Shown piece by piece: positions 1-5,649 of a DNA stretch of 9,000 bases (its first letter is position 1; the number at the start of each line of letters is the position of its first letter). Source of the DNA: Actinomycetota bacterium (GTDB lineage Bacteria > Actinomycetota > Actinomycetes > Actinomycetales > Microbacteriaceae); assembly GCA_027728145.1 (NCBI GenBank), contig JAQBZV010000027.1, positions 1-9,000 of the forward strand, written 5' to 3'. The position numbers and the translations under genes are program-made. The notes below the pieces were generated by a model that saw only the letters and a program-made list of their open reading frames with translations, did no database searches and was not told where the DNA came from.

Positions 1-1253
1 AAAACTCGCTGATGCGCTCGCGCCCGGACAATGATGGCTGCGCTGGGAGGTGTTGAGGCTTCAGCCAAACGATCGGCAAGCCAGGAAGCGACCGCGGTGG
101 CTTCCTCAGCCAGGGTTTCTTCCCACACGACCTCCACGGGGTGCTCACTCGCACTCGGGGAGGGTTTCAGCGTCTCCACCTCTGGCCCGGGGAGCTCGCT
201 CAGCGGTTGAGCCAAGACGGTAGCGGCGTCGAGGATGCGTGCTCCGTTTCGCCAGGATGTGGAGAGGCTGTAGGTGGCAATGGATTGACCAAAATCCGTC
301 ACAAAATCGGCCAGGTTGCTACTGCTCGCACCCCGCCAGCCATAAATCGCTTGGTGGGGGTCGCCCACCGCCATCACGGGGTGAGCACTAAAGAGTGTTC
401 TCAGCAACGTGGTCTGGGCAACACTGGTGTCCTGGTACTCATCCAGCAGGACAACCCGGTGGCGGGTCCTCACCTGCTCACACACGTGCGGGAAACCCTC
501 GACAATCTGCAACGCCAAGGCAATCTGGTCAGAAAACTCCAGAACACCGCGGAGTCGCTTGGCTTCTTGAAATTCCTCCACCAGGGCCATAAGAACGGTC
601 AGCGACCCAATTCGATCGACCCACTCCTCCACTGTTTTGTAGGCACCGGGGCCACCATTGGGGAGCTCGACCAACCCCTGGAACTCCTTGACAAAGGCCT
701 CCATATCCCCTGCCGCAACGCTGTTCTCTTGCAACCGCGATCCCAGAGTGCGAACCGTGCGCACCAGTGTCGGCACTGTGATGTCCCAGCTCGAGAGCTC
801 GGGAAGGGTGCTAGACGAGACCACGCTGGTCGCGAGCGACCAGGCGCTGGCCTCCGAGAGGACCCTGGCGTCCGGGTCTCTACCCAATAGCACCGCGTGG
901 TCTCGATAGAGCCCTGCGGCAAACGAGTTATAGGTGGACACGCTCGGCGTGTGAAACTCATCGGTGGTGGGGGCGAGGCCCCGCTCGTGGAGAGCGCGCA
1001 GGCGTCGTTGAATGCGACCCGAGAGTTCGCCTGCTGCTTTTCGGGTGAAGGTGAGCCCCAGAACTGCGTCAGGCTCTACGTGGTTGTTGGCCACCAGCCA
1101 CAGCACCCGAAGGGCCATGGTCTCGGTTTTCCCTGAGCCAGCGCCCGCAATCACTCGAGCGGCGCCCTCGGCTGGGGCTTCGATGATGGAAAGCTGCTCT
1201 GCCGTGGGCGTCGGAAGCTCGAGGATGGCGGCAATGTCGTGGGCGCTATGCAT
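1..1253 (-). CDS. adnB: AdnB-like UvrD-family helicase-nuclease subunit (3' part missing, runs off left edge)
   Basis: This is the N-terminal 417 residues of a superfamily 1A (UvrD-type) DNA helicase. Visible in order: a Q-motif region near residues 16-20, Walker A GAGSGKT (37-43), motif Ia LTFTRKAAGEL (67-77), Walker B LLDEYQDTS (269-277), motif III VGDPHQAIYGWRGA (296-309) and motif IV SWRN (333-336). All motor motifs look intact. The rest of the motor and any C-terminal RecB-like nuclease lie outside the window. In the family, AdnB is the active translocating motor of the AdnAB heterodimer, which resects double-strand breaks in the cytoplasm. It lies directly downstream of adnA with an 8 nt overlap (ATGCATAG) and has a strong Shine-Dalgarno GGAGGTG 7 nt before the chosen ATG. 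An in-frame GTG one codon upstream is too close to that Shine-Dalgarno. It could be another UvrD paralogue, but pairing with adnA makes AdnB most likely. Confidence 0.88.
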   Translation of the reverse strand, partial: MHSAHDIAAILELPTPTAEQLSIIEAPAEGAARVIAGAGSGKTETMALRVLWLVANNHVEPDAVLGLTFTRKAAGELSGRIQRRLRALHERGLAPTTDEFHTPSVSTYNSFAAGLYRDHAVLLGRDPDARVLSEASAWSLATSVVSSSTLPELSSWDITVPTLVRTVRTLGSRLQENSVAAGDMEAFVKEFQGLVELPNGGPGAYKTVEEWVDRIGSLTVLMALVEEFQEAKRLRGVLEFSDQIALALQIVEGFPHVCEQVRTRHRVVLLDEYQDTSVAQTTLLRTLFSAHPVMAVGDPHQAIYGWRGASSSNLADFVTDFGQSIATYSLSTSWRNGARILDAATVLAQPLSELPGPEVETLKPSPSASEHPVEVVWEETLAEEATAVASWLADRLAEASTPPSAAIIVRARAHQRV

Positions 1254-4200
1254 CACCGCACACCTCCCCCACAAAATGCCACCGGTGTCGAGATGGCGTT
1301 CCCACCGGACCAAAACTCAGTGGCCCTCCGGAGAACTCGTGGGAGGACATCAGGGTCGCTGCCTGCTCAATGCGGGCAAGAAAATCGGTCATGCCCTGCT
1401 CATCCACGGGAGGCTGGGTGGTCAGGCGATAGGACTTCCCTCGAACACCCTCCTTCACAAACAGCAAGGACGCCCCCGCTGACTCCAGCCTTTCGCCCAG
1501 GGCCTCTGCGAGATCGTCTGAGGTCAGGGCAAGTTGGTAGGCGAGCAGCTGGGGGTCATCCACGACTTGGCTTTCCGTCCGGGACGACCCGGTTTTCAGA
1601 TCGATGACCATGACTTGACCCTCGGGGGTCTTTTCGACCCGGTCGATATAGCCGGTCACCTGGGCCCTCCCGAGCGTGAGCTGAAAGCGTTGCTCGCTGG
1701 CCAGCACACTCCAACCCTCTCGTTCGTGGTCGCGGAGATACTCGGCCAGCGCTCCCACCATGGTCTGTGCAAGCCGACGCTGATACTGCTCAATCCAGCC
1801 GGCGTCGTACTCAAGCTCGGCAAACCGCGCCTCGACGCTCTCCCACAGCACGTCGGCATCACCCTGGGGGTGGTCCTCCAGGGCCGCGTGGATCAGAGAA
1901 CCCAGCCCCCTTTGGGGTGACGGGTCGTGCCGGGCAATCGTGCCGAGAAACCACTCCAACGGGGACGATTCGAGGGTGTCAAGAGCGGAGGGAGACACCG
2001 GGATGAGTCCCTCGGGATAAAGCGGTGCCACCGTGGAGGGTGGCAGCAAACCCCACCACGAGGTGGGATCTGCACCGGAAACGCCCAGCTTTGCCAGAAG
2101 CGCTACATCGTGGGCGTAGGGAGTGGGATCCTCACCACGCTCCAGGGCTCTCTGCAGCCCTCGGCGCAACCCTCCCACCACTGAGGCTGTGGAGGTCGCT
2201 CCCTCGTCGGAGGATTCCAGCCGGGTGGCATGCCGATCAATCACAGAAAACAGGGGGCTTGGCCCGGACTCCTCATCCACTGTGGCCGTGACGACAATTC
2301 TCGAGGTGGCGCGGGAGAGCGCAAGAGCACACAGGCGAAGCTCGTCATCCAGTACCGCGCGACGCTCGTCAATCACTCCCTCCGGGGTTCCCTGGTGTGC
2401 CTGCACCATTTGGTGGGCTCCGAGCAGCGACTCCCGTGGCCTGAGATCGGGCCCCACGCCATCGTCGAGGCCTGCGATTATCACCAGCTGGAATTCCCGC
2501 CCGGCAACCCCGGGCGGGGTGGAGACAACAACACAGGGCCACGCGGGTTCGGGAACAAGGACATCGTCAGGAATTTCTGCGCCGAGGAGTGCATCGAGGA
2601 ACAGCTCGGGGCTTGCCCCCGGTTGGCTCTCCACGAAGTCAGAGGCTTGCCGGAAGAGCGCCACAACCGCGTCGACGGCCCGGTCAGCCGAGGGGTGCGG
2701 GGTGGCGGAGCGAGCACTCTCCATCCACAGCGATGCGGCGGGAGATCCATCCCAGACCCGCCAGAGCAGATCGGTCACCGGGGTGTCCGGCGGAGCGCTT
2801 CTCAGATCATCAAGAACCCGAGCGATCCTGTCCGCAGAGTGTGCGAAGGATCCTTCGAGGAGAGAAAACCCGCCCCGATGCGCCAGGGCCTGCGCAATCA
2901 TCGCGTCCGCGGGTTGGAAGGGCTGATCAGGGTCAGCAGCCACCCGTAACGCAAAGCGCAGCTGGCGCAGCTCCTGTTGGGTCATCCCCCCGTACAGTCC
3001 GGTGAGCGCCTCGACCGCGGTGGCGGGGGTGAGGGGTGTGAGTCCTCGCCCTAGCGCCACCATGTCAACCAGTGCTCGTGCCGCTGGTTCTTCCACGAGA
3101 GTCATTCCGACCATGGCCGTCCTGGCGGGAACACCGGTAGCGGACAGAGCAGCCGACAGGGCACTGACCCGTGACCCGCGCCTGGCGACCACCGCAATCT
3201 GGTCAAACGGAACGCCGTCCACGTAATGGGCGTCGAGGATGATGCGCGCAATATCGCCAGCTTCTCTCGAGTAACTGGGCGCCAGGAGGCTCTCCACCCG
3301 CCCCACACCCCCCACGCCGGGGGCACTGCGTTGTGTGCCAGCACCGGCCGTGCCAATTCGTTCGGTGATGGCCTGCACGGTGGCACGAATCTCAGGACCG
3401 TGGCGGTACACCGTGGGCAACACCCGGGGAGCTACCCCCCAGAGGCTCTGCAGGTGGAGAAGACCACCGGGTTCACTGCCTCGGAAAGTTCCCCCCGACA
3501 CATCGGGCTCCCCCGCCACGGTGACCCCCACCCCCGCGACCCGCAGAGCGTCGAGGAACTGCAGTCCCGCAAACGTCAGGTCGTGAGCGTCATCCACCGC
3601 GACGTGCACGAGCTCGGCAAAGGCGGGAGGTAGACCCTCGCGCACAATGCTCTGGGCGCGGCCGATAATCTCCGCAGTGGAATAAGCGCCGGGCCTCGCA
3701 CTGGCGAGCACGGTGCGAAGCTCCTCCCGGAAATCTGAGGCTGCCGCCCATTCGAGACGGTGGTGCTCTCTCGCGAGTTCGACCAGACGATCTCTCGTGA
3801 GGGTGTGCTCGCTCGCTCGGGAGAGCCACTCGCGGAGCTCTGTTCGAAACCGAGGCGAACTGCGGGTGATCTCGCCCAGTGGCTCCGGCCACGCAGGACC
3901 ACGTCCATCCTCCCGGTGACCCTCCAGAAGGTCCTGAATGTCACTATCCAGGACACGGGCTTTGACCAGCTCGGGCTCGGGTAGCGAGTGCTCTCGGTGG
4001 TGCTCTTGCACAATCGCAAAGGCAAAGGCTTGAAGCGATCGTGCTCTCGCACCCGCTGTGGTCACCCCGAGGGCGAGCGCCAGCTGGTCTCGAACCCGGC
4101 TGGCGTGCGCCCTAGTGGGGGTCAGGATGAGAAGACCATCGGGTGAGTGCCCCGCACGCTGAAGACCGACGAGGCGTTCCATCAGAAGTGTGGTTTTGCC

Positions 4201-4275
4201 GCTGCCCGGGGCTCCCAGCACCAAGGCGCACTGCGCCGCCGGTGTTGCCTGTAGCGGGTCGGATTCGGATGCCAT
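1246..4275 (-). CDS. adnA: AdnA-like helicase-nuclease subunit with degenerate motor and C-terminal PD-(D/E)XK nuclease
   Basis: A protein of 1009 residues from this ATG, near the usual AdnA length. The N-terminal motor has Walker A GAPGSGKT (21-28) and LTPTRAHA (51-58), but Walker B reads VDDAHD (227-232) instead of DExQD, and motif III (254-266) keeps only a GEPD...FRG skeleton. A motif V-like STPPGVAGREF and a motif VI-like ALALSRATSR follow (about 585-660). The C-terminal RecB-family nuclease is complete: H796, E861, D878 in GYIDR, D892 and K894 in VIDLKTG, and Q909xxxY913. Cysteines for an AddB-type Fe-S cluster are not apparent; the common CPLxW position is SPLEW. In the family, AdnA pairs with AdnB to unwind and cut DNA ends. 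ATG 4275 is preferred because TAGCCT lies 7 nt upstream; an in-frame GTG at 4296 would add 7 residues and has no Shine-Dalgarno. Alternative name: AddB-like or generic PD-(D/E)XK nuclease. Confidence 0.87.
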   Translation of the reverse strand: MASESDPLQATPAAQCALVLGAPGSGKTTLLMERLVGLQRAGHSPDGLLILTPTRAHASRVRDQLALALGVTTAGARARSLQAFAFAIVQEHHREHSLPEPELVKARVLDSDIQDLLEGHREDGRGPAWPEPLGEITRSSPRFRTELREWLSRASEHTLTRDRLVELAREHHRLEWAAASDFREELRTVLASARPGAYSTAEIIGRAQSIVREGLPPAFAELVHVAVDDAHDLTFAGLQFLDALRVAGVGVTVAGEPDVSGGTFRGSEPGGLLHLQSLWGVAPRVLPTVYRHGPEIRATVQAITERIGTAGAGTQRSAPGVGGVGRVESLLAPSYSREAGDIARIILDAHYVDGVPFDQIAVVARRGSRVSALSAALSATGVPARTAMVGMTLVEEPAARALVDMVALGRGLTPLTPATAVEALTGLYGGMTQQELRQLRFALRVAADPDQPFQPADAMIAQALAHRGGFSLLEGSFAHSADRIARVLDDLRSAPPDTPVTDLLWRVWDGSPAASLWMESARSATPHPSADRAVDAVVALFRQASDFVESQPGASPELFLDALLGAEIPDDVLVPEPAWPCVVVSTPPGVAGREFQLVIIAGLDDGVGPDLRPRESLLGAHQMVQAHQGTPEGVIDERRAVLDDELRLCALALSRATSRIVVTATVDEESGPSPLFSVIDRHATRLESSDEGATSTASVVGGLRRGLQRALERGEDPTPYAHDVALLAKLGVSGADPTSWWGLLPPSTVAPLYPEGLIPVSPSALDTLESSPLEWFLGTIARHDPSPQRGLGSLIHAALEDHPQGDADVLWESVEARFAELEYDAGWIEQYQRRLAQTMVGALAEYLRDHEREGWSVLASEQRFQLTLGRAQVTGYIDRVEKTPEGQVMVIDLKTGSSRTESQVVDDPQLLAYQLALTSDDLAEALGERLESAGASLLFVKEGVRGKSYRLTTQPPVDEQGMTDFLARIEQAATLMSSHEFSGGPLSFGPVGTPSRHRWHFVGEVCGDA
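1261..1267 (-). promoter_or_regulatory. Shine-Dalgarno of adnB inside the adnA 3' end
   Basis: GGAGGTG on the minus strand, within a longer G-rich run, ends 7 nt before the ATG at 1253. It lies in the last codons of adnA and decides the start in favour of ATG over the adjacent GTG (1256), which would leave only 4 nt of spacing. It supports translational coupling of the two subunits. Confidence 0.75.
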
Positions 4276-4282
4276 CCCTTGG

Positions 4283-4288
4283 AGGCTA
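4283..4288 (-). promoter_or_regulatory. Possible -10 element of adnAB (leaderless if adnA starts at 4275)
   Basis: TAGCCT on the minus strand is followed by 7 nt and then ATG, which would place transcription initiation at or next to the start codon. No convincing -35 is seen. A competing minus-strand hexamer, TAGCGT at 4311-4316, would instead give a very short leader before the GTG at 4296. The two options cannot be separated from sequence alone. Confidence 0.4.
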
Positions 4289-4309
4289 ATCCACACAGCT
4301 GACGTGTCG

Positions 4310-4315
4310 TACGCT
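4310..4315 (+). promoter_or_regulatory. Probable -10 element of the DUF3107 operon (leaderless)
   Basis: TACGCT is followed by 7 nt and the GTG start at 4323, the spacing expected when transcription starts at the first base of the start codon. There is no Shine-Dalgarno. The overlapping complement reads TAGCGT, so both strands carry a TAnnnT hexamer at the same spot. No -35 consensus is recognisable. Confidence 0.5.
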
Positions 4316-4322
4316 AGACACC

Positions 4323-4547
4323 GTGGATATACGCATTGGAATCATCAACACCGCCCGGGAACTTATGTTCCAGACCACGCAGTCCGCTGCCGACATCGAG
4401 AAGGCGATTCAGGACTCTGTCGGCTCTGAAGCCGGCACACTGCGCCTGGAGGACGAGAAGGGCCACATCTATGTGGTTCCTGCCAAGAATTTGGCATTTG
4501 TGGAAATTGGGCAAGAAAAAGCTCGGAAGGTCGGCTTCGCGCCCTAG
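4323..4547 (+). CDS. DUF3107 family protein (TB9.4/Rv3208A-like)
   Basis: A 74-residue soluble protein. It shows the family pattern as I recall it from the mycobacterial TB9.4 protein: an N-terminal strand MDIRIGI followed by ARELMF, a central acidic helix (about residues 20-35), LEDEKGH (40-46), FVEIGQEKARKVGF (59-72) and an abrupt end. It lacks the extended C-terminal tail of the mycobacterial homologue. No catalytic residues are evident and the molecular function of the family is unknown. The GTG start has no Shine-Dalgarno but sits 7 nt after a TAnnnT hexamer, suggesting a leaderless mRNA. It is divergent from adnAB and followed after 3 nt by a small membrane-protein gene, so the two probably form an operon. 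Confidence 0.88.
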   Translation: MDIRIGIINTARELMFQTTQSAADIEKAIQDSVGSEAGTLRLEDEKGHIYVVPAKNLAFVEIGQEKARKVGFAP

Positions 4548-4550
4548 GCC

Positions 4551-4841
4551 ATGGAAGTTGTCCTCATTGTCACCTTTGGCGGCCTCCTGGGCCTAGCACT
4601 GCGCTACATCGTCCCGGGCCGCGAGCACCACGGCTTCGCCGTGATGCCCTCTGCTGGGGTGATCCTCGGGTCGCTCGGATGGTTGATCGCGATCTGGGTG
4701 GGACTGGACGCTTCGGGACCGTGGGGCTGGGTCGTTGCTCTAGGTCTCGCGCTGGTGGGAACCGTGGCGCTTGGCATCGTGCTCCCCCGGCGTCGCACCC
4801 AGGAGGATCAAGCACTCTGGTCGGAGCTCACGAGCTCCTAA
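4551..4841 (+). CDS. Small integral membrane protein, three predicted helices, unknown function
   Basis: A 96-residue hydrophobic protein with three likely transmembrane segments at about residues 2-21, 29-51 and 58-79. A short polar loop with GREHHG separates the first two. The C-terminal tail is charged and contains RRRTQ. By position it matches the small membrane-protein gene next to DUF3107 in other actinobacteria (Rv3209 in M. tuberculosis), although sequence similarity cannot be checked here. The start ATG is only 3 nt after the DUF3107 stop and the nearest purine-rich stretch (4525-4530) is about 20 nt away, so translation probably relies on coupling to the upstream gene. The stop TAA overlaps the stop of the convergent ferritin-like gene. 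No enzymatic motif is visible. Confidence 0.8.
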   Translation: MEVVLIVTFGGLLGLALRYIVPGREHHGFAVMPSAGVILGSLGWLIAIWVGLDASGPWGWVVALGLALVGTVALGIVLPRRRTQEDQALWSELTSS

Positions 4842-5557
4842 GCGGTCAGACCCAGACGATCCAGTCGCTTCGTGTGCAGCGCCACCACATCGGTGAGAAC
4901 AGGTTCTAAGCGCACCTCTGCATCCGCTCGCGCCATCGATGCCTCGGAGAGTCCATCTCGACAGATCAGGATCGTGTCGCCGACAAGGCGGCGACACCAC
5001 AGGCTGAGCCTCGAGGAATACCGGGCATCCACGGCGAGGAAACGCTCCAACACTCCCGCCATCACATCCTCATCGCCGGTGTCGGCGAGAATGCCCTGCA
5101 AGAGAGTGGTGATCTCGGGGGCAAAACCCTCCGCCAGTCGGTGCCAAAAGTCGCGGGTGAAGCCGGTGACGACGTAGACGGTGCCCACCCCCTCATACCA
5201 ACGAGCACTCTCCATGCGATCCAGATGAGTGGCTAAGCGGTCTCGCGGACCGGCAAGCGCCGCGGGAACGTCCTCGACATAGTCCTCCAGGACCTCCCGC
5301 AGACGGCGGTAGCGGTCCATGGCCCAGCCCGCGGCGAGACCCAGGTCATCGGCATCCTCAGAACCCCATGCTCCGCCCGAGAGCGTCGAAAGCTTCGCTG
5401 CCAGAGCGTGCTGCAGAGAACAGGCAGTGGCGAGGTAATCGGCAAGTGGGGGTGCAAGAGCGCCCAAGTCCACTTTCGAGGCGATACGCTCCTCATCCCG
5501 AGGAGTAATGGACAGGGAGGACTTGTCAGCCTTCTTCTTTTTCCACCACCACGGCAT
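4838..5557 (-). CDS. Ferritin-like-fold protein (actinobacterial Rv3210c-type, MiaE-like superfamily)
   Basis: A 239-residue, mostly helical protein. It starts with an unusual aromatic-basic stretch MPWWWKKKK, followed by helices matching my recollection of the actinobacterial 'ferritin-like fold' family often labelled tRNA-(ms2io6A)-hydroxylase-like. Recognisable blocks are RWYEGVGTVYVVTGFTRDFW (about 118-137), EITTLLQGILADTGDEDV (about 147-164) and RLSLWCRRLVGD (about 182-193). A metal-binding ExxH motif is absent; the nearest is DFWH. Diiron hydroxylase activity is therefore doubtful and no substrate can be assigned. The start ATG has TAAGCT 6 nt upstream and only a run of six G between, suggesting a leaderless mRNA. 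It sits tail-to-tail with the membrane-protein gene (4 nt overlap) and divergent from rhlE, the same neighbour as in mycobacteria. Confidence 0.75.
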   Translation of the reverse strand: MPWWWKKKKADKSSLSITPRDEERIASKVDLGALAPPLADYLATACSLQHALAAKLSTLSGGAWGSEDADDLGLAAGWAMDRYRRLREVLEDYVEDVPAALAGPRDRLATHLDRMESARWYEGVGTVYVVTGFTRDFWHRLAEGFAPEITTLLQGILADTGDEDVMAGVLERFLAVDARYSSRLSLWCRRLVGDTILICRDGLSEASMARADAEVRLEPVLTDVVALHTKRLDRLGLTA

Positions 5558-5563
5558 CCCCCC

Positions 5564-5569
5564 AGCTTA
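5564..5569 (-). promoter_or_regulatory. Probable -10 element of the ferritin-like gene (leaderless)
   Basis: TAAGCT on the minus strand is followed by six G residues and the ATG at 5557. This TAnnnT-N6-ATG spacing predicts transcription starting at the start codon. No -35 consensus is visible about 17 nt further upstream. Confidence 0.5.
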
Positions 5570-5606
5570 GCTATCTGGCCACCAGGCGCTCATAGCCTCC
5601 ACCCTC

Positions 5607-5612
5607 TAGACT
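5607..5612 (+). promoter_or_regulatory. Possible -10 element of rhlE
   Basis: TAGACT lies 37 nt before the rhlE start. Initiation about 7 nt downstream would give a leader of roughly 30 nt that contains the ribosome binding site. No -35 match is seen. It is the only TAnnnT hexamer noticed on this strand in the 92-base divergent gap 5558-5649, which otherwise holds only the promoter of the ferritin-like gene and the rhlE ribosome binding site. Confidence 0.35.
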
Positions 5613-5632
5613 GTGGTCACATTAGTGAACAC

Positions 5633-5638
5633 AAAGGA
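5633..5638 (+). promoter_or_regulatory. Shine-Dalgarno of rhlE
   Basis: AAAGGA ends 11 nt before the GTG at 5650. The spacing is slightly long but it is the only purine-rich stretch available, and it contrasts with neighbouring genes whose start codons follow directly on a -10-like hexamer. Confidence 0.5.
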
Positions 5639-5649
5639 TCCCCCTACAC

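Noticed and set aside
141..890. A 249-codon plus-strand open frame opposite adnB
   Set aside because: The minus strand encodes continuous UvrD motifs across the same bases; the plus frame has no recognisable feature or ribosome binding site.
2123..2949. Long plus-strand open frames opposite adnA (267 and 239 codons)
   Set aside because: They are rich in Ser/Arg/Pro without domains, overlap each other in different frames, and lie opposite the well-supported adnA frame. GC-rich DNA commonly produces these.
1..4275. AddAB or RecBC identity for the helicase-nuclease pair
   Set aside because: AdnA has a UvrD-like motor fused to a complete RecB-type nuclease but no evident Fe-S cysteine set, and the order adnA-adnB with overlap matches the actinobacterial AdnAB pair. 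The final proof for AdnB, its C-terminal nuclease, lies outside the window.
4841..4900. Intrinsic terminator after the DUF3107 operon
   Set aside because: No GC-rich hairpin followed by a T run was seen in this stretch; the bases are the 3' coding end of the ferritin-like gene.
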